Source: Candidatus Omnitrophota bacterium (GTDB lineage Bacteria; Omnitrophota; Gorgyraeia; Zapsychrales; JANLHA01). Taken from it: a stretch of DNA of 41,834 nt. Numbering within the stretch: the stretch's first letter is position 1; every line of letters begins with the position of its first letter. Both the position numbers and the translations under genes were made by a program. The notes beneath the pieces are model-generated. The model did no database searches, had not been told where the DNA came from, and saw nothing but the letters and a program-made list of their open reading frames with translations. Location of the stretch: NCBI GenBank assembly GCA_023247795.1, contig JAHFFT010000013.1, forward strand, positions 1-41,834, given 5' to 3'. Shown piece after piece: positions 23,765 through 32,181 of this stretch.

Positions 23765-26700
23765 TCACTGACAAGCTTCGCAATCTTCCTTGGGTTCGGC
23801 AATGGGCTCAACACTCACCGGTGCCACGGTTTCTTGGGTCACTTTACCGGAATCATCCCGATCCCTTCGACCAACAATATTGCCGACGTATTTTTGCTTG
23901 GTGATGTCCAAAGTGCTTTTTTCGATTCTGGTAGCTCCCATCGATCTTAGATAATAAGTCGTCTTTAAACCACGTTCCCAACCCAATAGGTACATATCAC
24001 TGACCTTTTGCCCGCTGGGTTTGGCTTGATAAAGATTGAGCGACTGGCCCATGTCAATCCATTTTTGACGTCGGCCAGCGGCTTCAATGAGCCATTCATA
24101 TTCAATCTCAAAAGCCGTGGCATATTTCTGCTTGATGTGGTCCGGGATGCGATCGATCTCTTGAACGCTCCCGTCAAAATATTTCAAATCATCCATCATT
24201 TCTTGGTCCCAGAGATTCAACTTTTTAAGATCATAGACGAGAAATTCATTAACAACCGTGAATTCCCCGGATAGATTGCTTTTTACAAAAATATTTTTAA
24301 AGACCGGCTCAATGGAAGAGGTGACACCAACAATATTGGCAATGGTTGCCGTTGGAGCAATCGCCATAACCAAACTGTTGCGCATGCCGTTCTTTTTGAT
24401 CGATTCCCGGACCACGGTCCAATCCATACGTGCCGAACGGTCGATCTGCAGATATCCTCCACGCTCTTGCTCAAGCAAGTCCAAACTGTCAATGGGAAGG
24501 ATCCCCCGATCCCACTTCGAACCTACGAATGTGGAATAAGACCCTCTTTCTCTCGACAATTCGCTTGATGAAAAGATTGTGTAGAAAGAAATAGCTTCCA
24601 TGCTGAAATCAGCAAAGGCCACGGCCTCTTGACTGGCATAATGCATATTTTGAATGTACAAGGCGTCTTGAAAGCCCATGATCCCCAGACCCACCGGACG
24701 ATGCCGCAGATTGGACGTCTGTGCCTCGCTCGTTGGATAGTAGTTGATATCAATGACATTGTCCAACATTCGAACGGCAGTTCGTATGGTGCCTTTCAAT
24801 TTTTCGGTATTCAAACCATCAGGTGTGGTATGTACCGCTAAATTGACCGAACCCAAATTGCAAACCGCGGTTTCTTCTTTAGAAGTGTTCAACAAGATTT
24901 CCGTACAAAGGTTCGAGCTATGCACAACACCCACGTGATCCTGCGGGGAACGGATATTCGAAGGATCCTTCCAAGTGATCCAAGGATGGCCCGTCTCAAA
25001 AAGCATGTTGAGCATCTTTCGCCATAATTGAATGGCCGGCAGCACCTTGAATTGCTTGATGGTTCCTGCCTTCGCCATTGCTTCATACTCTTCATAGCGT
25101 TTTTCAAACTTTTGTCCATAGAGATGATGCAGATCCGGTGTTTCGCTGGGACTGAAGAGTGTCCAATCAGCATTGGTCTTGATTCGCTTCATAAAAAGAT
25201 CCGGAATCCAATTGGCGGTATGCATATCATGCGTCCGCCGACGATCATCACCGGTGTTTTTTCGCAATTCAAGAAATTCTTCAATATCCAAATGCCAAAC
25301 TTCTAAATAAGCGCACATGGCCCCCTTGCGTTTTCCACCTTGATTGACCGCGAGAGCGGTATCATTAGCAACTTTGAGAAAAGGAATGACTCCTTGGCTT
25401 TTTCCATTGGTCTTTTTGATGCGCGACCCCATGGCCCGGACATTGGTCCAGTCATTGCCAAGTCCACCGCTCCATTTCGAAAGCATGGCGTCATCCTGGA
25501 TGCATTTAAAAATATGCTCCAAATCATCATCAACGGTTGTCAGGTAACAGGAAGAAAGTTGCGGATGAAGCGTTCCGGAATTGAACAACGTCGGGGTCGA
25601 AGAAACAAAACGAAAGGTTGAAAGGACATGATAAAATTCGACCGTCCATTTGTTTTTATCCTCAGCCTTTTCATTTTGCGCTAAGCCCATCGCGACCCGC
25701 ATCCAAAAAATTTGCGGGATTTCGATGCGCCGCCCGCCATTATGAATGAAATAGCGGTCATAAAGCGTTTGCAGACCCAGATAACGGAAAAGCAAATCCC
25801 GTCCCGGGACCAAATGCTGGGCAAGGAATTCCAAATCAAAATCTAACAATTGGGGATTCAACAACTCTAAATCAACAGCTTTTTTTAAATACTGCGGAAA
25901 ATACGCGGCATACTCTTTAGAAATTTCTTCAAAATTCACGCCGTATCCAAGCGCCTCCTGGTATTCGTGAAGCAGCAGCAGCCGCGCCGTAACAAAAGAG
26001 TAATTTGGCTCGGTTTCAATGTAAGATCGTGCCGCCATAATGTTGGCTTGCGACATTTGTTCTTCAGGAATGCCATTATAAAAATTCCTTAAGGACTCAT
26101 TAAGGATTTTTTGCACCGAAACATTTTCCAGTCCTTCGCAACAGACATCGAGTTTGTGCGCCAAGGCGTTTAAGTCAACGGTATGCTGCTTGCCATCCTT
26201 ATCCAAATACTGGACATTCTTAACCCAGTCGAGGGTGACATCAATTTCCGGTAATTTTTGTTCACGGATTTTAGCGTGTTCTTGTCGATAAAGGATGTAT
26301 CGCTTCGCAACATTATGCAGACCACCCTCCATCAACGCCTTCTCAACCAGGTCCTGAATTTCTTCAATATGAATAGCCCTGCCATCCGGCCATTGCCGAC
26401 CAATGAGCTCGACAACCTCATTGGTGATCGTTTTAGCTTTCACAATCAAATCTTGGGTCAAAACAGTTTGCTGATCCGCTTGTAAGGCCTTGGCAATGGC
26501 CATGGTGATCTTTTCCGGTTTGAAAGACACCACTCGTCCATCACGCTTGATCATAGAGTAACGTTCAAACAGCGTGCGCCGTTCAGCGTGATCTTTACGA
26601 TAATTCGCGTAAAGTTCAGCAACATCTTTGTATCCGTTTTCGTAGAGCTGCCGGATCACTTCATCTTGGATTTCTTCAACGGTGAGCGTTGCCTTTTCAA

Positions 26701-26914
26701 CGGAACGCTCTTGCAGAACGAAAAAAACATGGTCAGCGATTTTATTGACGTCGGAAATCCGGTGTGAAGAAATATCAACTTCTCGAGGAAGCCCTTCGAT
26801 TTGTTTGAAGGCGTTTGCGATCGCGTTTTTGATACGGCCGCTATTAAAATTCACCAGTTGACCATTTCGTTTTCTGACCTTGATGTGGGAAGCGAATATG
26901 GTTTTTTCCGTCAT
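23765..26914 (-). CDS. nrdA: Class I ribonucleotide reductase catalytic subunit with tandem ATP-cones
   Basis: 1049-aa R1 subunit that reduces ribonucleoside diphosphates. Two ATP-cone domains are clear (about 10-110, RKRNGQLVNFNSGRI; and 118-215, IKRDGRVVSFKPEKI), followed by a related R1 N-terminal region from about 229. Catalytic residues: Cys456 (SSCYLTT), Asn668-Cys670-Glu672 (NLCTE), Cys685 (AVCNLGS). The tail carries the shuttle pair Cys1045 and Cys1048 (CEACQ). Length and multiple cones match the Chlamydia-type enzyme (about 1047 aa) that pairs with class Ic R2. Start has GGAGGA seven bases upstream. Cones suggest dATP inhibition; an NrdR box upstream suggests transcriptional control. 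Confidence 0.95.
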   Translation of the reverse strand: MTEKTIFASHIKVRKRNGQLVNFNSGRIKNAIANAFKQIEGLPREVDISSHRISDVNKIADHVFFVLQERSVEKATLTVEEIQDEVIRQLYENGYKDVAELYANYRKDHAERRTLFERYSMIKRDGRVVSFKPEKITMAIAKALQADQQTVLTQDLIVKAKTITNEVVELIGRQWPDGRAIHIEEIQDLVEKALMEGGLHNVAKRYILYRQEHAKIREQKLPEIDVTLDWVKNVQYLDKDGKQHTVDLNALAHKLDVCCEGLENVSVQKILNESLRNFYNGIPEEQMSQANIMAARSYIETEPNYSFVTARLLLLHEYQEALGYGVNFEEISKEYAAYFPQYLKKAVDLELLNPQLLDFDLEFLAQHLVPGRDLLFRYLGLQTLYDRYFIHNGGRRIEIPQIFWMRVAMGLAQNEKAEDKNKWTVEFYHVLSTFRFVSSTPTLFNSGTLHPQLSSCYLTTVDDDLEHIFKCIQDDAMLSKWSGGLGNDWTNVRAMGSRIKKTNGKSQGVIPFLKVANDTALAVNQGGKRKGAMCAYLEVWHLDIEEFLELRKNTGDDRRRTHDMHTANWIPDLFMKRIKTNADWTLFSPSETPDLHHLYGQKFEKRYEEYEAMAKAGTIKQFKVLPAIQLWRKMLNMLFETGHPWITWKDPSNIRSPQDHVGVVHSSNLCTEILLNTSKEETAVCNLGSVNLAVHTTPDGLNTEKLKGTIRTAVRMLDNVIDINYYPTSEAQTSNLRHRPVGLGIMGFQDALYIQNMHYASQEAVAFADFSMEAISFYTIFSSSELSRERGSYSTFVGSKWDRGILPIDSLDLLEQERGGYLQIDRSARMDWTVVRESIKKNGMRNSLVMAIAPTATIANIVGVTSSIEPVFKNIFVKSNLSGEFTVVNEFLVYDLKKLNLWDQEMMDDLKYFDGSVQEIDRIPDHIKQKYATAFEIEYEWLIEAAGRRQKWIDMGQSLNLYQAKPSGQKVSDMYLLGWERGLKTTYYLRSMGATRIEKSTLDITKQKYVGNIVGRRDRDDSGKVTQETVAPVSVEPIAEPKEDCEACQ

Positions 26915-27000
26915 GGGGACTTCCTCCTGCTTAACTTACGTTTATTGATGGGTGTGGGTTGTATTTGTTGGCGGAAAAGGTAATATACCATTGCGAATTT

Positions 27001-27029
27001 ATTGTATTCTAAGGTCTACCAGAAAACAA
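27001..27029 (-). promoter_or_regulatory. Possible nrdA promoter
   Basis: Minus strand TTGTTT (27029-27024), 17 bp, TACAAT (27006-27001). Start near 26994 gives a leader of about 80 bases. The -35 overlaps a weak second NrdR-like site. Confidence 0.45.
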
Positions 27030-27041
27030 GATAAATCTACA
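27026..27041. promoter_or_regulatory. Degenerate second NrdR-like site
   Basis: ACAAGATAAATCTACA lies 42 bp from the strong box at 27068, about four helical turns, and covers the predicted -35. NrdR boxes usually come in pairs, but this sequence matches the consensus poorly. Confidence 0.25.
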
Positions 27042-27067
27042 AAATGTTGTTGTTTTAAAACGATAAA

Positions 27068-27083
27068 ACACAATATCTAGTGT
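27068..27083. promoter_or_regulatory. NrdR box upstream of nrdA
   Basis: ACACAATATCTAGTGT matches the 16-bp NrdR consensus (ACACWATATATWGTGT) at all but one base. NrdR is the ATP-cone repressor of ribonucleotide reductase genes. The nrdR gene itself is not in the window. Confidence 0.75.
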
Positions 27084-27086
27084 CGA

Positions 27087-27159
27087 AAAGGTAAATAGTA
27101 CCTTTAAAGTTCATCCATCTTCATGAACTTTCAAACTCGTTCTACAATTAAGTTTGAAA
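27087..27159. repeat. Three consecutive inverted repeats between sodA and nrdA
   Basis: On the minus strand after the sodA stop come arms AGTTTGAAA/TTTCAAACT (27151-27159 with 27129-27137), then AAAGTTCAT/ATGAACTTT (27106-27114 with 27123-27131), then AAAGGTA/TACCTTT (27087-27093 with 27099-27105), the last followed by TT on the minus strand. The first two share three bases and so exclude each other. Probably the sodA terminator region; a regulatory role is open. Confidence 0.5.
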
Positions 27160-27163
27160 AAGA

Positions 27164-27787
27164 TTACTTCTTTGCGGCTTGGTAACGATCCGCCACGGTT
27201 TTCCAATTAACGACATTCCAGAAGGCGGTAATGTAATCTGGTCTTCGGTTTTGATAATTTAGGTAATACGCGTGCTCCCACACATCGATTCCTAAAATCG
27301 GTGTTCCTTTAAATTCAGCTACGTCCATCAAGGGATTGTCCTGATTCGGGGTTGAGCCAACAGCCAATTTGCCGTTCTGAAGCACCAGCCAAGCCCAACC
27401 ACTGCCAAAACGATTAAGACCCGCATTGGTAAACTGCTCTTTAAACTTATCAAAACCGCCCAAATCTTTAGTGATCGCGCTAGCCAAATCTCCAGTAGGT
27501 TGACCACCGGCTTTGGGCCCCATGATCGTCCAAAATAACGAATGATTGGCGTGTCCACCGCCATTGTTCCGGACAGCACCTTGAATTTCTTTTGGTAAAG
27601 CAGAAATATTTTTTATCAGGTCTTCAATATTTTTAGCTGCCAGATCAGCCTTGCCTTCCACTGCGGCATTGAGTTTGCTGACATAAGTGGCGTGATGTTT
27701 GCCGTGATGAATTTCCATGGTTTTAGCATCGATATGCGGCTGCAAAGCATCGAATCCATATGGTAAATTAGGTACACTGTAAGCCAT
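27164..27787 (-). CDS. sodA: Superoxide dismutase, Mn type
   Basis: 207-aa Fe/Mn-family dismutase with metal ligands His27, His82, Asp168 and His172 (DVWEHAYY). [11 protein letters not shown] (76-86) and TPNQDNPLM (146-154) are the outer-sphere pattern of Mn enzymes: Gly near the metal and Gln in the NQDNPL loop, unlike Fe enzymes. Mn use, or cambialistic use, is therefore inferred. No signal peptide, so cytoplasmic. A GGGAGG ribosome site precedes the ATG. Third gene of aqpZ-tpx-sodA, with 35 bp after tpx; it would turn superoxide into the peroxide that Tpx removes. Confidence 0.93.
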   Translation of the reverse strand: MAYSVPNLPYGFDALQPHIDAKTMEIHHGKHHATYVSKLNAAVEGKADLAAKNIEDLIKNISALPKEIQGAVRNNGGGHANHSLFWTIMGPKAGGQPTGDLASAITKDLGGFDKFKEQFTNAGLNRFGSGWAWLVLQNGKLAVGSTPNQDNPLMDVAEFKGTPILGIDVWEHAYYLNYQNRRPDYITAFWNVVNWKTVADRYQAAKK

Positions 27788-27822
27788 TACTTCTTCCCTC
27801 CCTTATCATTAAGCTGCCATTG

Positions 27823-28338
27823 CTATTTTTTTAATGCTTGCAGAACCGCTGCGTAATCAGGTTCCTGCGTAATTTCTTTAACGAGCTGTTTATAAATCAC
27901 TTTGCCTTTTTCATCGACGATGAAAATCGCTCGCGCCAATAATCTTGCACCTTTGATCAATACGCCAAAGGCTTCGCCCAAATGACCAGTACGATGATCA
28001 GATAAGGTCTGAACATTTTGTGAGTTCGTCGCCCCGCACCAACGTTTTTGGGCAAAGGGCAGGTCCATGCTCACAGTCAATACTTTCACGTTACTCCCTA
28101 ATTTTGCTGCTTCTTGATTAAATCGTTTGGTTTGCAGATCACAGATCGGGGTATCCAAAGACGGCACGATCGAGAGGATATATTTTTTTCCTTTGAACGA
28201 GGAAAGTTTTACTTCTGACAAATCATTTGCCACCAAAGTCGCGTCGGCAACTTGGTCGCCCACATTAATTCCTTTACCTAAAAGGGTCACTGGATTGCCC
28301 TTCATGGTTACCACACTCGTTTGTTCTAAAACTGGCAT
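27823..28338 (-). CDS. tpx: Thiol peroxidase
   Basis: 171-aa peroxiredoxin of the Tpx subfamily. Peroxidatic Cys66 sits in SLDTPICDLQ and resolving Cys101 in KRWCGA, giving the intramolecular disulfide pair spaced 35 residues apart as in E. coli Tpx. The N-terminal NPVTLLGKGINVGDQVADATLV is typical. It reduces alkyl and hydrogen peroxide using thioredoxin. AAAGGAG lies seven bases before the start. Genes aqpZ (15 bp upstream) and sodA (35 bp downstream) form a peroxide/superoxide-defence operon with it. Confidence 0.94.
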   Translation of the reverse strand: MPVLEQTSVVTMKGNPVTLLGKGINVGDQVADATLVANDLSEVKLSSFKGKKYILSIVPSLDTPICDLQTKRFNQEAAKLGSNVKVLTVSMDLPFAQKRWCGATNSQNVQTLSDHRTGHLGEAFGVLIKGARLLARAIFIVDEKGKVIYKQLVKEITQEPDYAAVLQALKK

Positions 28339-28353
28339 ATTGATACTCCTTTA

Positions 28354-29019
28354 CTATTTTTTAGCTAAAAATTTGTCGTAGGTAACAGCGGCAATGATAG
28401 CACCTAAAACCGGACCTAACCAATACAACCAGATATCTTGCAACCCACCACCTAGAAGTGCTGGCCCCAAATATCGCGCTGGATTCATACAGGCGCCGGT
28501 CAACGGGCCACCCATTAAAATATCCAAAGTAATAGCAAGACCGATGAATAGCCCGCCGACTTGCGGGGCCCTTTTATCCACGGCCGTGCCAAAAATCACA
28601 AACATGAGAATGAAGGTTAAGATGATTTCGGCGAGAAGACCCATGCCCGGAGTAACACCCGCGGCTAGGGACGGCGTTCCCATATGAATGGTTGTCAAAT
28701 ATGTCATAGGGAAACATTGCTGAAGGATAAAAACACCAGCAATCGCGCCCAAACACTGCACAATGATGTAGCCAATCGCGTTAACAGCATCAATTTTTTT
28801 TACAAAAAATAAACCAATGGTGACCGCGGGATTGAGATGCCCGCCGCTTACAGCAGCCGTGGCACTCACCATGGCCGCGATGGTCAAACCATACGCTAAG
28901 GCAATCCCCAGCAATCCCAAATTTCCTTGCGTTAGAGCGTTGCTGGCCGTGGCGCCAACTCCAACAAAGACTAAAACAAATGTGGCAATGAATTCGGCGA
29001 GGAGGGCTTTTTTATTCAT
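28354..29019 (-). CDS. aqpZ: Aquaporin Z-like water channel
   Basis: 221-aa MIP-family channel with six hydrophobic segments and both NPA loops: GGHLNPAVTIG (about 60-70) and CMNPARYLGPAL (about 176-187), the second containing the selectivity Arg. Features favour the orthodox water channel over glycerol facilitators, which carry an Asp after the second motif. Some aquaporins also pass hydrogen peroxide, which might explain linkage to tpx and sodA, but this is inference. The promoter TTGACA/TAAGAT lies about 70 bases upstream. Confidence 0.88.
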   Translation of the reverse strand: MNKKALLAEFIATFVLVFVGVGATASNALTQGNLGLLGIALAYGLTIAAMVSATAAVSGGHLNPAVTIGLFFVKKIDAVNAIGYIIVQCLGAIAGVFILQQCFPMTYLTTIHMGTPSLAAGVTPGMGLLAEIILTFILMFVIFGTAVDKRAPQVGGLFIGLAITLDILMGGPLTGACMNPARYLGPALLGGGLQDIWLYWLGPVLGAIIAAVTYDKFLAKK

Positions 29020-29084
29020 CCCGTATTCCTTAATTTTGCGGTTTATTTCTGCAGGGCAGATTCATCGGAGCGTTGTGATTTTTT

Positions 29085-29112
29085 ATCTTACCTGTTTTCT
29101 TAAATTTGTCAA
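29085..29112 (-). promoter_or_regulatory. Promoter of aqpZ-tpx-sodA
   Basis: Minus strand TTGACA (29112-29107, perfect), 16 bp, TAAGAT (29090-29085). Leader of about 60 bases before the aqpZ ATG. No peroxide-regulator site could be recognised. Confidence 0.6.
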
Positions 29113-29195
29113 CACTTTCATTGCGATCCAAATTTCTCGACGACAAACACCCATATAAAAAATGATTTGTTTTTATTTTAAAGCGTTGGCTCGTG

Positions 29196-29204
29196 TGGTA
29201 TACT
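29196..29204 (+). promoter_or_regulatory. Possible extended -10 promoter of menI
   Basis: TGGTATACT: TGn directly before TATACT (29199-29204), 45 bases ahead of the ATG 29249. The -35 region is poor, as is common for extended -10 promoters. Confidence 0.4.
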
Positions 29205-29248
29205 TAAAAAATATTGGAACGAAATTTTCGCAAAAATATTTTTGAAAT

Positions 29249-29656
29249 ATGCACACTTACAAAACCAAAATCAAACTGCATGAAACCGACGCGGCCGGTC
29301 TTTTGTTCTTCTCTCATCAGTTGAAACTCATGCACGATGCTTATGAATCCTTGTTAGAAAAAATGGGTTTTGGCTTTGCCCGTTTGATCCGCGAACTCCC
29401 CTATTTCCTTCCGATTGTCCATGCCGAAGCCGATTACAAAGCACCACTTTTTGTTGGGGATGTCATTACCATCGGGGTAACCGTGGCTAATATTGGCAAG
29501 ACATCCTTTACTTTCGCCTATCAAATCAAAAAGGCGGATCACACCCTGGTCGGCAGCGGCCAAACCGTGCACGTGACGATCAATAAAAAAACCAAAAAGA
29601 AAATTTCCCTTCCCAAAGATTTGCGCAAGGCGATTGCTTCCATTCAGAAATCATAA
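29249..29656 (+). CDS. menI: 4HBT-type hotdog thioesterase, probable DHNA-CoA hydrolase
   Basis: 135-aa hotdog-fold acyl-CoA thioesterase of the 4-hydroxybenzoyl-CoA thioesterase type. The active-site segment HETDAAGLLFFSHQLKLMHDAYE (11-33) has the general base Asp14; FVGDVITIGVTVANIGKTSF forms the central strands. Located against the men cluster, it most likely hydrolyses 1,4-dihydroxy-2-naphthoyl-CoA between MenB and MenA, as in cyanobacteria and plants. YbgC-like acyl-CoA thioesterase is the alternative. It converges on menE, and the two genes overlap by six bases at their stop codons. Confidence 0.75.
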   Translation: MHTYKTKIKLHETDAAGLLFFSHQLKLMHDAYESLLEKMGFGFARLIRELPYFLPIVHAEADYKAPLFVGDVITIGVTVANIGKTSFTFAYQIKKADHTLVGSGQTVHVTINKKTKKKISLPKDLRKAIASIQKS

Positions 29657-31087
29657 AATCTCTTGATATTTTATTTGATCTTTCTGCCAACGCAGCCATA
29701 AGCGTTTGCGGCATTCCTTGTCGAGAGTAAACAGGTTTTCATCAGGCAATAAAAAAAACTTTTTAGGAATCTTAAATGGCAACAGCTGATTCTGCAACGC
29801 CTTCCTCAATTCTCCTCGAGAAATATGATATCCCTTTTTAAATTTTAAAAGGGCAATTGGTATTAGACCAAACTCTTCGTCCTCCTGCGAAAAAATAATT
29901 GCCTCAAGAATCGATTCCTGCCTGAGTAAGGCAGCCTCTATTTCCTCTGGATAAATGTTTTCCCCACCGGAGATGAACATATGATCCTTTCTCCCAATGA
30001 TCCGCAGGTTTCCATCCCTATCCATTTCGCCCAAATCATTGGTAGCGAACCAGCCCTCTTCATCAAACGGCCTCTGCAGTCGACCGTTTTGCAAATACCC
30101 TTGGAACAAGGTCTCACCTCTTACGAATATTTCACCGGATGGAGAAATTTTTACTTCACGATGGAGCAATGGTTTCACTTGATAGGGTTGCCGTGGATCA
30201 ACAGTTGTTGCCACTTGTGACGCGGCTTCAGTTAATCCGTAGGTTAAATACAGCGCGAGATTGTATTGTCGGGCTTGCTTGACCAACTCTGTTGGGATAG
30301 TTCCACCACCTAAAAGGATCGCTTTCAAGGCTTTTAAACGCACAGTTGCTTGCTTGTCTTCAAGCAACCGTTTGAACTGGGTGCTGACCAATGAAACGTG
30401 GGTTATTTCCTTTGACCGCAGCAAAACATCGATCGGCTTCTCGTCGGCATCAGGCAAAAAAATCCTTGCCCCTGCCAAAAAGCAGCGGAACAAAATGCCC
30501 AACCCGCTGACATGATGAAGCGGTAAGGATAGCAGCCAACCATCATTCATCCTAAGGAGGATATTTTCGTTAGACCCTTTGGCGTTCCAAAAATGATTTC
30601 CAATCGTGTGGCAAACCAGCTTAGGAATTCCTGTGGTCCCCGAAGTGAGAATGACCGTTGCTGGTTGATCAAAAACAAAATCAAATCTCTGGCTGGAAAG
30701 ATCCGCGGCTAAATCATCGGTCAAATTTTGGAAAGAAAGACCTTTTGTTAAAAAATCTGTTTGTGAAGAAGAAATGAAATGAACATCTCCCTTAAACTGA
30801 CTCTTAAGAAATTGCAATTGGGTCTCAGGCAGTCGAGCAGGAATCAAACAAGTGATCGCTTTTAACCGCCATAAAGCAAAAAGAATGACAATGATCTGCC
30901 AAGAGCTTGCGCTAGGAATGATCACAGTATCATTCGCTTTGATCCCCTGCTTGCTCAGGCGACGAGCAGCATCTTCAATATATGAGGCCAACTGTTGGTA
31001 AGTCAGAGAACCATCATTGGAAAGAAGTGCGGGACTTTGCGGTTGATTCTGCGCCGCGGTTTGGATGGGGCAACGGAAACCTTCCAT
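29651..31087 (-). CDS. menE: o-Succinylbenzoate-CoA ligase
   Basis: 478-aa adenylate-forming enzyme. AMP-binding motifs: VILTSGTTGIPKLVCHT (about 167-183), YGLTEAASQ near 285-295 and GRKDHMFISGGENIYPEEIE near 370-390. The surrounding menC and menA genes identify the substrate as o-succinylbenzoate, which it activates with CoA and ATP. The start overlaps the menC stop by one base (TAATG). The last gene of menB-menA-menC-menE. Confidence 0.9.
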   Translation of the reverse strand: MEGFRCPIQTAAQNQPQSPALLSNDGSLTYQQLASYIEDAARRLSKQGIKANDTVIIPSASSWQIIVILFALWRLKAITCLIPARLPETQLQFLKSQFKGDVHFISSSQTDFLTKGLSFQNLTDDLAADLSSQRFDFVFDQPATVILTSGTTGIPKLVCHTIGNHFWNAKGSNENILLRMNDGWLLSLPLHHVSGLGILFRCFLAGARIFLPDADEKPIDVLLRSKEITHVSLVSTQFKRLLEDKQATVRLKALKAILLGGGTIPTELVKQARQYNLALYLTYGLTEAASQVATTVDPRQPYQVKPLLHREVKISPSGEIFVRGETLFQGYLQNGRLQRPFDEEGWFATNDLGEMDRDGNLRIIGRKDHMFISGGENIYPEEIEAALLRQESILEAIIFSQEDEEFGLIPIALLKFKKGYHISRGELRKALQNQLLPFKIPKKFFLLPDENLFTLDKECRKRLWLRWQKDQIKYQEIL

Positions 31088-32181
31088 TACGCCACCTCTT
31101 TTAAACCACTCTTCTTTAGCCTGATTTCTGATACGGGGAAATGATCAAGATCGATGTGCGCATGTTCAACCAAGGCATGACCATCTAAAAGGTCGGTTTG
31201 AAAAAAATGTCCTGTATCTAAACCTGCTGTAACCCCCTTCGCGAAGCTGGCGGAACACTGAGCGTTAACATACATTCCTAGAGCCGATTCGAAACTTGAA
31301 CTGATGATGACCTGCATCCCTTGAGAGTGTGCCAAATCAGCGATTTCCCAGGTTCGGTCAATACCACCCAAAACCATGGGCTTCAGAACCACGATTTCCG
31401 CTCCCTCGAGATGCTTGATGGTTTCCCAGTCATGCATCCTCAACGACTCGTCCAACGCGACCGGGATCAACGTTTGTTGAAAAAAATCCGGAATCCGCTC
31501 AATGTCTTTAAATGGTTCTTCAATGAATTCAATATTGCGAATCCCGACCTCGTTGACAAACTCGACAGCCTCATCAAAATCCCAGGACTGATTGACATCG
31601 AGCCGGAGCATGGCTTTGTCCTGAATAAGCTCGTCGATCTGTTTGACCTTCTCAATATCCTTGCTCAATTCTTCCGAACCTAATTTCAACTTAATTGACT
31701 GGTATCCTGATTGGAGCAGCAGTTCGACTTCTCTTAACAATTCTTTCAGATTGCCTTGGGCAAGGCCGTTGACCGGGACGCGCGGACGTGGATTTTGATC
31801 TAACAATTGCGCTATGGTTTTTTTTTGCTTGCTCGCTAGAAGCATCAAAAGAGCTGATTCAATACCCATCTGAACCGAAGGAAAAAGATCATCCAAATCT
31901 TGGCGCCATTGGCTGAGATCCCCGTGATGCAGGTGGGATTTCTCAGCATACGACTGGGACTTCAAATACTCACTCAAATTTTGGATTTGACTTTCAGCCT
32001 GCTTCAAAGTTTCTTTGCTTATTCCAGGCAAAGGCGCTATTTCGCCATAACCGACCTGCCCAGACTCATTTTTAAATTCAAGGATAAGGCCTTCGCGAAT
32101 TTTTAAAGCTTTACCTTTGATGATAAACGGTTTTTTTAGCGGAAGTTGATAATGGTAAAGCCGGATGCTTTTGAGAATCAT
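31087..32181 (-). CDS. menC: o-Succinylbenzoate synthase
   Basis: 364-aa enolase-superfamily enzyme that dehydrates SHCHC to o-succinylbenzoate. Catalytic and metal-binding signatures: SIKLKLG with the base lysine pair, LRLDVNQSW, EFIEEPF, ALDES, and VVLKPMVLGG with the second lysine. The frame opens six codons earlier, but the ATG at 32181 makes a four-base ATGA overlap with the menA stop and gives the typical N-terminus (ILKSIRLYHYQLPLKKPF). Some family members are racemases, but the operon settles the assignment. Confidence 0.9.
   Translation of the reverse strand: MILKSIRLYHYQLPLKKPFIIKGKALKIREGLILEFKNESGQVGYGEIAPLPGISKETLKQAESQIQNLSEYLKSQSYAEKSHLHHGDLSQWRQDLDDLFPSVQMGIESALLMLLASKQKKTIAQLLDQNPRPRVPVNGLAQGNLKELLREVELLLQSGYQSIKLKLGSEELSKDIEKVKQIDELIQDKAMLRLDVNQSWDFDEAVEFVNEVGIRNIEFIEEPFKDIERIPDFFQQTLIPVALDESLRMHDWETIKHLEGAEIVVLKPMVLGGIDRTWEIADLAHSQGMQVIISSSFESALGMYVNAQCSASFAKGVTAGLDTGHFFQTDLLDGHALVEHAHIDLDHFPVSEIRLKKSGLKEVA

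Noticed and set aside
25028-25621. Long antisense open frames inside nrdA (and similar ones inside ilvB, menE and menC)
   Set aside because: No ribosome sites or recognisable motifs; they are by-products of the codon use of the real genes.
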